A stretch of DNA of 64,000 bases from G020348185 sp964525045 (GTDB lineage: Bacteria; Nitrospirota; Nitrospiria; Nitrospirales; UBA8639): NCBI GenBank assembly GCA_964525045.1, contig CAZGFD010000022.1:1-64000 (forward strand). Direction: 5' to 3'. Under the pieces are notes generated by a model that ran no database searches, had not been told where the DNA came from, and saw only the letters and a list, made by a program, of their open reading frames with translations. The translations under genes were made by a program, and so were the position numbers. Positions within the stretch are counted from its first letter, which is position 1, and every line of letters begins with the position of its first letter. Shown piece by piece: positions 8,979 through 18,204 of this stretch.

Positions 8979-9728
8979 ATGTTGGAATCCCTGAATCAAA
9001 TTTCTTTATTTGCGGCATTTAGTGCCGGGCTCTTATCTTTTGTCTCCCCTTGCGTCTTGCCGTTGGTTCCCTCTTACTTGTCCTATATTACCGGACTGTC
9101 GATGGATAAACTTGGAGATGTTGATGCGCGGGAACAATTTCGGAAAGTTATTATCCTCAATTCCTTACTATTTGTCGCGGGATTCTCTTCAGTCTTTATC
9201 GCCTTTGGGGCTTCGGCCACTCTTGTTGGCCAATTGTTATACCAATACCAGGATATCATCCGAAAAGTTGGGGGTGTTCTGATCATTCTATTCGGCCTGT
9301 ACTTATTGGGGCTTTTCAGGTCCCAGTTCTTAATGAGAGAACATCGTCTTATTCATTTCGAATCTCGCCCGGTGGGATATATTGGATCGTTTTTGATCGG
9401 GACGGCTTTTGCAGCGGGATGGACACCTTGTGTGGGTCCCGTGTTGGGAGCGATCCTTGCTTACGCAAGTACGACCGATTCCATGAAAGACGGTGTGATC
9501 CTACTGGCCACCTACTCGGCCGGACTTGGCCTTCCCTTTCTCCTCACCGCTTTCGGAGTGGACAGGTTTCTCACCTATTTTAAGCAATTTAGAACCTATC
9601 TTGGTGGAGTTTCAATGGTGAGTGGAGGGGTTCTCGTGCTTGTTGGCGCCATGCTGTACGCCGACTCCTTGGCGCTCGTCACGAGCTTTCTCGATCGCCA
9701 TGGAATTGGCTGGTATATTGGGCAGTAA
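8979..9728 (+). CDS. ccdA: Thiol-disulfide transporter CcdA
   Basis: A 249-residue membrane protein with six helices. The two redox cysteines sit in the conserved contexts SPCVLPL (Cys25) and TPCVGP (Cys151). CcdA carries reducing equivalents from cytoplasmic thioredoxin across the membrane to CcmG/TlpA-type proteins. It follows tlpA by about 150 bases, and together with the divergent ccm operon it completes a cytochrome c assembly set. Confidence 0.95.
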   Translation: MLESLNQISLFAAFSAGLLSFVSPCVLPLVPSYLSYITGLSMDKLGDVDAREQFRKVIILNSLLFVAGFSSVFIAFGASATLVGQLLYQYQDIIRKVGGVLIILFGLYLLGLFRSQFLMREHRLIHFESRPVGYIGSFLIGTAFAAGWTPCVGPVLGAILAYASTTDSMKDGVILLATYSAGLGLPFLLTAFGVDRFLTYFKQFRTYLGGVSMVSGGVLVLVGAMLYADSLALVTSFLDRHGIGWYIGQ

Positions 9729-9730
9729 TT

Positions 9731-9766
9731 AAGTTTCGGGTTTCGAGTTCCGAGTTTCGGGTTTTT
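9731..9766. repeat. Heptad-periodic tract, GTTTCRR type
   Basis: Five 7-base units (gtttcgg, gtttcga, gttccga, gtttcgg, gttttta) directly after ccdA. A reverse-oriented copy of the same family (aactcga, aactagg, aacccga, aacccga, aac) lies at 9917-9948, so the two bracket a palindrome pair. Confidence 0.8.
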
Positions 9767-9769
9767 AGT

Positions 9770-9914
9770 GTAGTTGCGCTATCTAATGGCGCCTCGTTTG
9801 GGCACCAAAAGGATGGATTTTGACCGATTTGTTTGTCGGCGTTCTATTAAAAAGCTTTTGGCCCTCCTTTCGGACCATCCCATTGATCGTGGGCAGCATG
9901 AGATGCTGCAGCTA
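9770..9914. repeat. REP-like palindrome pair
   Basis: The left end carries a decayed palindrome (gcgctatctaatggcgc) and the right end a perfect one, GCAGCATGAGATGCTGC (9893-9909). Both are flanked outward by the GTAGTTGC/GCAGCTAC ends also seen in the other copies (24.9 kb, 30.1 kb, 30.8-31.3 kb). The layout matches a two-hairpin BIME unit mobilised by a RAYT transposase. Confidence 0.75.
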
Positions 9915-9957
9915 CAAACTCGAAACTAGGAACCCGAAACCCGAAACAATCTTTTAA

Positions 9958-11058
9958 TTAGCACCATTCGCCAAGTCGGCAAACGGTGGTGGTGGGAGGG
10001 GCGGACGCTGGGGCAGGGGCCGAGGAAGTTTGCTGGGAGTGAGGTGCGGGAGTCGATTCACACCAGGAACCAAGGGAGCATAGAGCATCTTCAGTGTGAA
10101 CGGCTGCCGAGGAATGACGATCAATCCCTGGTGAAATTGAGGTGGGAGAGTCAGCATGAGCGACCTGGACGGGAACAGGATCTGAAGGGTTGGAAACGCT
10201 ATGTGAAAAGTCAGGGAGATTGCCATTCTGATAGCCGGCACTGAGAACGCCGAGACCGGCTTGTCCTTCTTTAAGGTCGGGGGCCTCCTCGGCATTGGTT
10301 GGGTTCAGGGCAATCATGACATCGGGGTAATCTTCTTGCATTTTCACGAGCATTTTCATGCCATCGTCATAGTCTTCATTCTCGGGATGATGTTGCACGA
10401 AGTCCACTAACCAATCCGCGGCCCATTGTTGAGCCCCAAGGTCTTGATACGTTTTGGCTAACCGATATTTGGCATCACCCGCAGCCGGTAGTTCGGGGAA
10501 GTTGGTGATCACTTTTTCATAACGGCCAGCGGCGGCGAGGTACGATTCCTTTCGATAATAAAATTTACCGACAAGTAAATGATGGGCCGCAAGGCGTTCA
10601 TGGCCGACCTTGATTTTATTGCGTGCCTCAGCTTCGTACCGGTTATTGGGATATTCAGAAAGTAATTTTTCAAACGCGGCTAATGATTCCTCTACCGGTT
10701 CCGGATCACGATCGACGGTTTTAAAACGTTTAAAATGAGTCACGCCAATTTTGAATTGGGCATAAGGGGCTAACACGTGGCCGCGATGCAGGTCAAGAAA
10801 ATGTTTATATTCCACGATGGCTTCCGGGAATCGTTCTTTTTCGAAATACGATTCGGCCCGTTTCATAATGACATTGGGATCGTAATTGGCTTCCATGGTA
10901 TCACCGACGAAGATTTGTTCGTCAGTGTCGTTGAGAAGTCCTTCGAGGACTTCGGCGGGTTTGTCGGTGGTCGTGGTACACCCAACCACTAACAACGACA
11001 GGAGAAGGAAAAATCCTTTTTGTCCTATTTTTTCCAGGTTAACCAGTGGGAATCTCAA
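9958..11058 (-). CDS. bamD: BamD-like outer-membrane assembly lipoprotein with an unusual tail
   Basis: A 366-residue lipoprotein: lipobox VVGC with Cys27, then TPR-type helical repeats (about residues 60-245) typical of BamD/YfiO, including the family tracts DLHRGH and EYPNNRYE. BamD is the essential helical lipoprotein of the BAM complex. Usual BamD proteins are about 240-280 residues. Here a low-complexity Ser/Pro/Ala/Thr-rich tail of about 110 residues follows and ends with two copies of C-x-L-G-x-W-C (CSLGSWC and the terminal CRLGEWC). The start appears to be a TTG at 11058; no in-frame ATG precedes the signal peptide. Confidence 0.85.
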   Translation of the reverse strand: MRFPLVNLEKIGQKGFFLLLSLLVVGCTTTTDKPAEVLEGLLNDTDEQIFVGDTMEANYDPNVIMKRAESYFEKERFPEAIVEYKHFLDLHRGHVLAPYAQFKIGVTHFKRFKTVDRDPEPVEESLAAFEKLLSEYPNNRYEAEARNKIKVGHERLAAHHLLVGKFYYRKESYLAAAGRYEKVITNFPELPAAGDAKYRLAKTYQDLGAQQWAADWLVDFVQHHPENEDYDDGMKMLVKMQEDYPDVMIALNPTNAEEAPDLKEGQAGLGVLSAGYQNGNLPDFSHSVSNPSDPVPVQVAHADSPTSISPGIDRHSSAAVHTEDALCSLGSWCESTPAPHSQQTSSAPAPASAPPTTTVCRLGEWC

Positions 11059-11272
11059 GGCATACCACCCCTCTTAGAAACCATGTCCCTTCAAAAATTA
11101 GGCCAAACCTACCAAAGGTTTGATAAATAAGCAAGATATCCGAACACAAATGAACGCAATTGGCTCAATTTTACCTCTACCTGTGCCATTTTCACATCAG
11201 GGTTGCCGGCTGTTTTTAAGTATATTTTAATAGGTTAAAATTAATAGGTGTAAATTAAAAGGTGGAAATAAA

Positions 11273-12274
11273 ATGGAATCCACTATTTCTTCATTGACAA
11301 AAATTATTGGGACAGGGTCGTCGACACCTGTCCGGCCGGTCGGAAATGCCGAGGTTGCGTCCCGACTCAAAATAGAAGAGGGTTATATCTCTCGTATGTC
11401 GGGTATTCAGACACGATATTGGGCTAATGAACACGAAGATTGTTCCCTTTTGGCTGAGAAAGCCGCTCGGCGAGCCATGGAAAGTGCCATGGTAGATCCT
11501 CAGCAGATTGATATGATCCTGGTCTCAACCACCTCACCTGAAATGGTGTTCCCCTCAACGGCCTGTCTTCTTCAAAAGCGGCTCGGACTTCGCCGGGCAG
11601 GCGCATTGGATGTAAGTGCATCCTGCACCGGATTTTTGTATGGATTGTCGATGGCGGATCGCTTTATCCGATCAGGACAATTCCATCGATGCCTTGTGGT
11701 GGCTGCGGAGGTGAAGTCCCGGTATTTAAACTATTCTGATTCGGGAACTTCCATCCTGTTTGGAGACGGGGCCGGAGCGGCTGTTGTAGCGAGAGGAGAG
11801 GGGGAAAATAGCGGGATTTTACAGATTCGCTTATTTTCCGACGGCAAATATGCTGACTTAATCAAGATTCCTGCGGGGGGCTCTCGATTGCCGGCTTCAT
11901 CAGAAACGGTTTCTCAGAACCTTCACACTCTTCAATTACGTGGGAAAGCGATCTTTCGGCTTGCGGTCAAGCGGTTGAGTTTGGCAATCCGAGAGGTCTG
12001 CGAAGAAGAAAAAATGCCCCTTGATGAGGTGAGTCAGTTCATTTTTCATCAAGCCAATGGCCGGCTGCTGAACCAATTGGCTGTTCGATTAGGGATTAAG
12101 AAACAGCGCCTGTTTTCCATTATTGGGAAGTACGGAAATACGTCATCAGCCTCCTTGCCGATTGCACTGGATTGTGCCAATAGGCAGGGGTGTCTCCATT
12201 CAGGGGATGTTATTGTACTTGGAACCTTCGGGGGAGGGCTGACGTGGGGAACGGCCTTGATTCGCTGGGGTTAG
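11273..12274 (+). CDS. fabH: Beta-ketoacyl-ACP synthase III family protein
   Basis: A 333-residue thiolase-fold enzyme with the full FabH triad: Cys118 (SASCTGFLYG), His259 (FHQANGR) and Asn289 (GKYGNTS). FabH condenses an acyl-CoA with malonyl-ACP to start fatty acid synthesis. ATG at 11273 with an AGGTGG element upstream. It is not next to other fab genes, so a role in a side pathway cannot be excluded, but length and motifs fit ordinary FabH. Confidence 0.9.
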   Translation: MESTISSLTKIIGTGSSTPVRPVGNAEVASRLKIEEGYISRMSGIQTRYWANEHEDCSLLAEKAARRAMESAMVDPQQIDMILVSTTSPEMVFPSTACLLQKRLGLRRAGALDVSASCTGFLYGLSMADRFIRSGQFHRCLVVAAEVKSRYLNYSDSGTSILFGDGAGAAVVARGEGENSGILQIRLFSDGKYADLIKIPAGGSRLPASSETVSQNLHTLQLRGKAIFRLAVKRLSLAIREVCEEEKMPLDEVSQFIFHQANGRLLNQLAVRLGIKKQRLFSIIGKYGNTSSASLPIALDCANRQGCLHSGDVIVLGTFGGGLTWGTALIRWG

Positions 12275-12284
12275 GAAAGATCTC

Positions 12285-12442
12285 AAATTTCAAATCTCAG
12301 ATTGTTATTTTGAAATTTGAGATTTGAGATCTGAAATGTTGCCCCCCAAAGGAGCAACTCGAGTTGACGTAAGATGGGTCTGTCCCCTATCGTGAAGCGT
12401 TATCCGTTTTTGAGATTTGAAATCTGAGATTTGAGATTTCGC
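12285..12442. repeat. Heptad-periodic tracts, RATYTSA type, forming inverted repeats
   Basis: After fabH the sequence runs in 7-base units such as atctcaa, atttcaa, atctcag, and then, inverted, atttgag, atttgag, atctgaa. The two halves can fold into a hairpin. A second tract (atttgaa, atctgag, atttgag) lies at about 12413-12440, just before ispH. Confidence 0.75.
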
Positions 12443-12488
12443 CCTCAAGGGAACGGCCGGAAAATAATCCAAATCATCAGCGGAGGTT

Positions 12489-13430
12489 GTGGTGAAAATT
12501 TACTTGGCAAATCCTCGCGGTTTCTGTGCTGGCGTTGATCGGGCCATAGATATCGTTGATCTTTCGCTCCAGACGTATGGCTCGCCTATCTATGTTCGTC
12601 ATGAAATCGTCCATAGTCGACATGTTGTCAACTCACTTCGGGAAAAGGGTGCTGTTTTCGTAGAGGAGCTGAATGAAGTTCCGGATGGGTCCATTGTCAT
12701 CTTTAGTGCCCATGGGGTTTCAAAAAATGTTTGGGAAGAAGCCCGGCGCCGGGATCTCAAAGTTATTGATGCGACCTGCCCATTAGTGATTAAGGTCCAT
12801 AACGAAGTCAACCGGGACTATACCAATAATTATGAATTGATTCTTATCGGCCATGCCGGCCATCCTGAAGTGGTTGGAACCCTGGGACAGGTCCCTGATA
12901 AATTCCACCTCGTCTCATCAGTAGAAGACGTTGATCGGCTGGAAGTGGAGTCTCCCACTCACTTGTCTTACGTGACACAGACCACGCTGAGCGTGGATGA
13001 ATGTCGGGACATTGTCCAGGCCTTACTCAGGCGGTTCCCTGGAATTAAAGGACCTCACCAGGAAGATATTTGCTATGCCACCCAGAATCGCCAAAATGCG
13101 GTGAAGGAATTAGCTAAATTCGTCGATGTCATATTGGTCATTGGCTCCCCGAATAGTTCAAACTCTACCCGTCTCAAAGAGTTAGGGGAACGATGTGGAA
13201 AGTCCTCATTCCTGATTGATTCGTTCAAAGACATTCAACCTGAATGGCTGGACGGTGTCGGTGCGATTGGGATTGCTGCCGGCGCTTCAGCCCCCGAAGT
13301 TCTTGTGACCGAAGTGATCAAATATCTCAAAGGACTGGGAGCTGATGAAGTAGAGGAACTGACCGTCGTAGAGGAAGATGTTGAGTTTCTCCTTCCAAAA
13401 GAATTATTAGCAGCTCAACGGTCCGGGTAA
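12489..13430 (+). CDS. ispH: 4-hydroxy-3-methylbut-2-enyl diphosphate reductase IspH
   Basis: A 313-residue enzyme of the MEP isoprenoid pathway that reduces HMBPP to IPP and DMAPP using a 4Fe-4S cluster. The three cluster cysteines are Cys13 (GFCAGV), Cys97 (DATCP) and Cys194 (DICYATQ). Conserved His residues (HEIVH, HAGHPE) and SNS (SPNSSNSTRL) are present. Two adjacent GTG codons (12489, 12492) are possible starts; the second is better spaced from CGGAGG at 12481-12486. Confidence 0.97.
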   Translation: MVKIYLANPRGFCAGVDRAIDIVDLSLQTYGSPIYVRHEIVHSRHVVNSLREKGAVFVEELNEVPDGSIVIFSAHGVSKNVWEEARRRDLKVIDATCPLVIKVHNEVNRDYTNNYELILIGHAGHPEVVGTLGQVPDKFHLVSSVEDVDRLEVESPTHLSYVTQTTLSVDECRDIVQALLRRFPGIKGPHQEDICYATQNRQNAVKELAKFVDVILVIGSPNSSNSTRLKELGERCGKSSFLIDSFKDIQPEWLDGVGAIGIAAGASAPEVLVTEVIKYLKGLGADEVEELTVVEEDVEFLLPKELLAAQRSG

Positions 13431-13540
13431 TACTCATACCTGCATACATCCTTGATTTTTCGTATCCCGTTTGAATAGGAAGACGTCTGTTCACCACCCA
13501 CTTACCCACCCACCATATCTTGATGGGCCCTTACTCTGAT

Positions 13541-13565
13541 CCTACCTTATTTAGTAGGTTTTTTT
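13541..13565 (+). terminator. Intrinsic terminator after ispH
   Basis: A short hairpin CCTAC...GTAGG (13541-13545 with 13554-13558) is followed directly by seven T residues (13559-13565), about 110 bases past the ispH stop. Confidence 0.6.
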
Positions 13566-13592
13566 GATTTTTGTTGAATATTGTGTTAACTA
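13564..13592 (+). promoter_or_regulatory. Possible promoter for smc
   Basis: TTGATT (13564-13569), a 17-base spacer and TAACTA (13587-13592) follow the ispH terminator and precede smc by about 120 bases. A weak consensus match, supported mainly by position. Confidence 0.3.
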
Positions 13593-13624
13593 TTCAGAAA
13601 GATCTTAAATTCCAGAGCTTCAAT

Positions 13625-13668
13625 CTTAGGATTCAATTTTGAGATCAAAGATTTGAAATCTGAGATTT
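13625..13668. repeat. Short heptad-periodic tract before smc
   Basis: Units such as ttttgag, atcaaag, atttgaa, atctgag lie just upstream of the smc ribosome-binding site. Same family as the tracts at 12285, 17392 and 22806. Confidence 0.6.
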
Positions 13669-13710
13669 TCTTTACATTCCTTCCTTTTTACTATTCCATC
13701 GGAGAGCGAG

Positions 13711-16700
13711 ATGAATCTTCAAACATTAATCGTCAATGGGTTTAAGTCCTTTCCAGAAGCCAAAATCGAATTTCCGCGAGGCATCACGGCGGTCGTGGGC
13801 CCCAATGGCACAGGGAAAAGTAACATTGTCGACGCGATTCTGTGGTCTTTAGGGGAGCAAAGCCCCAAAACTCTGCGCAGTGAACGAATGGAAGATGTCA
13901 TTTTTAATGGAACAGAGATGCGCAAGCCCGTCGGAATGGTGGAAGTCTCATTAGTGCTTGAAGGTGTCACGAGCCAGGAGCTGGAAGCTGTGTCGGCCCT
14001 GGGGGAGGAGCTTGGGCAATCCTCGGAAATCATGATTACACGCCGGCTTTTTCGGGATGGGGAAAGTGAATACTACCTCAATAAAGTCCCCTGCCGCTTG
14101 AAAGATATCCGGAGTCTCGTATGGGCCTCCCGGGCCGGAACCAAAGGCCATTCGGTGATTGAACAAGGCAACATCGATCAATTGTTAAGTGCCTCTCCGC
14201 AAGAACGTCGTGAATTTATTGAAGAAACCGCGGGAATCATTCGTTACAAAAAACAGAAGGCTGAAGCCCTGAGGAAACTGGATTCGACTGAGCAAAACCT
14301 TCTTCGAGTCCGGGATATCCTGAATGAAGTCCGTCGCCAGCTTCGCTCCCTCGATCGGCAAGCGAAGCAGGCTCAGAATTACCAAATTTTGCAGGCAGAA
14401 GCGAAAACTCTTGAGATTCAAATTCTCTCATGGGACTACCGAACCCTGTTTGAAACCAAACGACAAATTGAGAAAGAACGTGAGCAGTCAGAGGCGCAGG
14501 AACTCACTCGTTTGGGAGAAGAGTCAAGGCTTATCGCGGAACAGGAAGAAGCCAAGCTTTCCTTGGCTTCCGTTGGAGAATCGGTCACTCATTTTCGGGA
14601 GCAAGTCCGAGAAATTGAACATCAGATGGCTCAAGCGTTGACCTCGATTGAAGTCGAACGAAATCGTCTTGAACAGTTCGAACAACAACATAACCAGGCT
14701 ATGCATGAGCGCGTCCGTCTAATGGAAGAAACTCAGCAGGCGAAAAACCTGATTGAAGAAGTTCAGGAGCGTCAAGGGGGCATTCGGTCGGAAATGGAGA
14801 ATGTGAACGAGTCCCTGGCCGGCTTTGAGCAGCAAGCTGAGGATTGTGGGACCCGTCGGTCTACAACAATGGAAGAAATTGATCGGCTGCGTCAGACCCT
14901 GTTGGATCTCACGTTGGAAAAGACCAACCGTGAAAACCGGCTCAAAAGTATTGCCGAAACACGGCAGGCTTTGGCCAAACGTTTGGAACGATTGAGTCTT
15001 GAGCAAGAGGAGGCTCAGGCCCAACATGACCGTCTATCCACAGAAGCAGAGGATTTCCTGAGACGCGGTGCGGCTGTACAAGAGAACCTTGAACAAATAC
15101 GAGAGAAACGTGGGAAGGCGGAGGAAGCCCAAGCCATTGAGCAACATCAATTTCGCGAAATTGAGTCTCGGTTGGTAGATAATCAGAAACAGTTAGCCGG
15201 AACCGAATCGGAGCTTCGTGCCCTTGAAGCGATCATTCATGAAGAATTGGGCTATGGTCCGGCTGGAGAAATTGAAGAAGCCTCCGCTCGGGGAGCCTGT
15301 CGGGAAATAAAGGAAGCCTTCGCTGAACGATTGGAAGTTTCCGAAGAAGTTGAAAGAGCCATTGAAGCCGCTTTGGGGGATCGGATCAAATCTTGGGTCG
15401 TGGACCATCCTCGCGACGCCATTCAAGCGATATCGACGTTTAAAGAACAGGGCCTGGGGCGGGGTACCTTTTTACCTTTGCAGCTCCCCGGGTTCCGGGA
15501 GGAATCCGCAAAGGCCGAATGGCCGGAGGTTCAAGAAGAGACAGGCATGCGGGGGCCTGCCCTGAGATTTGTTGAGGTACCTGCAGAACTTAAGGTCGCG
15601 ACGACCTCATTCTTGCGCCACGTGTTCATTGTCGAAAATATCGATGCTGCCCTGAAGACGATGGAACGTCATGAATGGTTTCAGGGACGAGGCCCGACAT
15701 TGGTCACGCTCGAGGGAGAGATCGTCTATTCGAATGGAGTCATCACCGGAGGTTCAACCGGTGATACGGTTGGAATATTGCGTCGGCGTCGTGAGATTGT
15801 TCGTTTAAAAGGACAAACCGAGGAATTCACTCACATTATTGAAGAAGATCAACGCAAACGGGATACTTATTCCACGAACTTGCAAGAGTTACAAATGCAA
15901 ATTCAGGAATTGAATGTCTCCGTCCAAGAGATGGAGGCCCAGTTGGTTGACCTGAAAAAAGAGGAGGGAATGCGGAAACAGGCTCTTCCCGAATTGTCCC
16001 GGCGGATGGAAACCATCCGAATGGAACAGGCGTCTGAGGAAGGTGAGGAAGCTCGGCTCCTAGAAGAAACAACGGGGATAGGGGATCGACTGACGACTTT
16101 GGAGGCTGAGTGTGTCGAACAAAATCGCCTCTTGCACACCACCACTGAAAATCTTGGACAAATCGATTTCGACATCAAGGAGCTAAATGCGCAAATCACA
16201 GAAGCGCGAATGACCCTCAATACTTTACAGACCCGGCAGACCCATGAAGAGGGGAATCTGAATCGATTGAAGGAAGAAGGAGACTCCAGAAGTATTCGGC
16301 TCCAAGAGCTTGATCAAAAACTTGAGGAACTTTCCGTTCAGACTCGAAAAAGTCAGGACGAACGTCTCCGAAACGAAACCTTATTCAAGGAGTTGGAAAA
16401 AAGAAAGGAATCGGAGGAGACTGAACTGAGAAACGGGGAAGATCAATACCACGAAGTATTGGAAAAAACCAAAGTTCTCGATCGTCAATTATCGGAAGCG
16501 CGGGAAGCTCTTGCGAATAGCCTAAAGGCTCGAGGGGCCATTGACGTACGCTTAGCCGAAGTTCGAACGAATTTGACCAATGTCGAATCGACTCTCACCG
16601 GCACCTATGAGGTCGCATTAGATTCGTTAATGGAAAATGGACCTCTGGGGCCTGGCACCGAGGGTGCCGACGATCAGGATCAAAAACAGTCTCCTGGCAA

Positions 16701-17391
16701 CCCTGAAGATTGGCGGGACCAGTTACAAACCCTGCGGAAAAAGTTGGAGCGCATGGGGCCCATTAATTTGGCCGCCATTGAGGAACATCAAGAACTTGAG
16801 GAACGGTATCAATTTCTCGTAAACCAAGAAGATGACCTGACGACATCGATCCAGTCCTTACAGGACATTATACAACGACTCAATCAGACGACTCGTCAAT
16901 TATTCTCGGAAACCTTTCAGGCGCTACAAGAAAAATTCAATGAAATCTTTACCGTGTTATTTGCCGGCGGGCGAGCGGAATTGATCTTGGTGGAGCCGGA
17001 AGAGAGTGAGGAAGATTCTGGGAAATTCAAATCAGAACCCGGCGTGGAAATCGTTGCCCAGCCACCAGGCAAGCGGCTGAAAAATTTGGCCATGCTCTCC
17101 GGCGGTGAGAAAACGCTCACTGTTCTCGCTCTTCTGTTTTCTAGCTTTTTGATTAAACCTTCCCCATTTTGTGTATTGGATGAGGTTGATGCCCCCTTGG
17201 ATGAGGCCAATGTGGCTCGCTTCAGCCAATTTCTGACTCAAATGGCCGAAAGATCGCAATTTATCATCATCACCCATAATAAACGGACCATGGAAGTGGC
17301 TGATTCGCTCTTTGGGGTGACGATGGAGGAACCGGGTGTTTCCAAAATGGTCTCAGTCAGAATCAACGAAATGGAAAGTGTCTCGACCTGA
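13711..17391 (+). CDS. smc: Chromosome segregation ATPase SMC
   Basis: A 1226-residue SMC protein. Walker A GPNGTGKS at residues 30-37, long coiled coil about 170-510, hinge about 515-680 with Gly-rich turns, return coiled coil to about 1030, ABC signature LSGGEKT at 1129-1135 and Walker B with Asp1157-Glu1158 (VLDEVDAPLDE). The dimer binds ScpA/ScpB and organises the chromosome. Length is normal for bacterial SMC (1150-1250). ATG at 13711 with GGAG eight bases upstream. It is flanked on both sides by heptad-periodic repeats. Confidence 0.98.
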   Translation: MNLQTLIVNGFKSFPEAKIEFPRGITAVVGPNGTGKSNIVDAILWSLGEQSPKTLRSERMEDVIFNGTEMRKPVGMVEVSLVLEGVTSQELEAVSALGEELGQSSEIMITRRLFRDGESEYYLNKVPCRLKDIRSLVWASRAGTKGHSVIEQGNIDQLLSASPQERREFIEETAGIIRYKKQKAEALRKLDSTEQNLLRVRDILNEVRRQLRSLDRQAKQAQNYQILQAEAKTLEIQILSWDYRTLFETKRQIEKEREQSEAQELTRLGEESRLIAEQEEAKLSLASVGESVTHFREQVREIEHQMAQALTSIEVERNRLEQFEQQHNQAMHERVRLMEETQQAKNLIEEVQERQGGIRSEMENVNESLAGFEQQAEDCGTRRSTTMEEIDRLRQTLLDLTLEKTNRENRLKSIAETRQALAKRLERLSLEQEEAQAQHDRLSTEAEDFLRRGAAVQENLEQIREKRGKAEEAQAIEQHQFREIESRLVDNQKQLAGTESELRALEAIIHEELGYGPAGEIEEASARGACREIKEAFAERLEVSEEVERAIEAALGDRIKSWVVDHPRDAIQAISTFKEQGLGRGTFLPLQLPGFREESAKAEWPEVQEETGMRGPALRFVEVPAELKVATTSFLRHVFIVENIDAALKTMERHEWFQGRGPTLVTLEGEIVYSNGVITGGSTGDTVGILRRRREIVRLKGQTEEFTHIIEEDQRKRDTYSTNLQELQMQIQELNVSVQEMEAQLVDLKKEEGMRKQALPELSRRMETIRMEQASEEGEEARLLEETTGIGDRLTTLEAECVEQNRLLHTTTENLGQIDFDIKELNAQITEARMTLNTLQTRQTHEEGNLNRLKEEGDSRSIRLQELDQKLEELSVQTRKSQDERLRNETLFKELEKRKESEETELRNGEDQYHEVLEKTKVLDRQLSEAREALANSLKARGAIDVRLAEVRTNLTNVESTLTGTYEVALDSLMENGPLGPGTEGADDQDQKQSPGNPEDWRDQLQTLRKKLERMGPINLAAIEEHQELEERYQFLVNQEDDLTTSIQSLQDIIQRLNQTTRQLFSETFQALQEKFNEIFTVLFAGGRAELILVEPEESEEDSGKFKSEPGVEIVAQPPGKRLKNLAMLSGGEKTLTVLALLFSSFLIKPSPFCVLDEVDAPLDEANVARFSQFLTQMAERSQFIIITHNKRTMEVADSLFGVTMEEPGVSKMVSVRINEMESVST

Positions 17392-17709
17392 GATCCCAAC
17401 TTTTTAATCTCAGATCTCAAGTCGGGACAATCTCAAATCTCAAATCTCATATCTCATAGCTCAAATATTTAGATCCTCAAATTTTCAGATTTTCAGAGAT
17501 TTAAAATCGTAAATTTAAGATCTGAAATTAAATTTTTCAGGTTTGAGATCTGAGGTTTGAAATATGAGATTCACATCCCTTGCCCAGGACTACCCTCTTT
17601 GTTATTCTTGCCTGAAAGCGTTGAAAAATATTTAAATTTCATTATTTTGATTTTTAAATCTGAGATCTGAGATTTGAGATCTGAAATCGATTAAAAAGGA
17701 GTATTCTAT
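17392..17709. repeat. Extended heptad-periodic intergenic tract
   Basis: More than 250 bases built largely from degenerate 7-base units: aatctca-type at about 17400-17466, mixed orientation at 17480-17530, atctgag/gtttgag type at 17536-17575, and again at 17655-17690 just before the next gene's AAGGAG. It is low-GC and can fold on itself. No gene is visible. Confidence 0.75.
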
Positions 17710-18138
17710 ATGGGAGAAGTTGATGCGGGACCAGCGATACCGGCAAAGCCGATGCCGGATTTAACGTCTTTGGAGGTTGACCCAAATCAGGGAGAGCGAT
17801 TGTTTAAAGCGGCCTTTGTCCATTCCAAGCAGGGCACCACGTACCGGCTTGTTTCAAAAACGTTATCTGATGGAAAACTGGACCTTGTCCACTATGTCTG
17901 CGATCTCGATTCAGATGGCACGCAATTCGGGAAGCGCCGAATACGTCGAATCCATTCACAACCCAATGATCGTTTTGATCAGGAAATTGAAACGATTAAA
18001 AAGGAAATCGGGGATAATGGAGAGGAGGTCCAGGGAGTTTGGACCCATGATTTGTCGACATTTTCCGATGTCGCTGAACAGAGCTCAAGTTTGGAAGCCT
18101 GGACCCTTCAAGCTGCCAAAGAAATAAATCCTTCCTGA
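17710..18138 (+). CDS. Hypothetical protein, 142 residues
   Basis: Not recognised. A soluble-looking protein with a Pro-rich start, mixed beta character over residues 25-85 (GTTYRLVSK, KLDLVHYVCDLDSDG) and an acidic helical C-terminus. No signal peptide or membrane segment. ATG at 17710 follows AAGGAG with good spacing, which supports real translation. It stands alone after the heptad tract that follows smc. Confidence 0.6.
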   Translation: MGEVDAGPAIPAKPMPDLTSLEVDPNQGERLFKAAFVHSKQGTTYRLVSKTLSDGKLDLVHYVCDLDSDGTQFGKRRIRRIHSQPNDRFDQEIETIKKEIGDNGEEVQGVWTHDLSTFSDVAEQSSSLEAWTLQAAKEINPS

Positions 18139-18204
18139 GTTCACTGTCCCCCTGTTCACAGGGAATCATCTCTTTGCCATCGTAGCGGGTAGACATTTGT
18201 CTCT

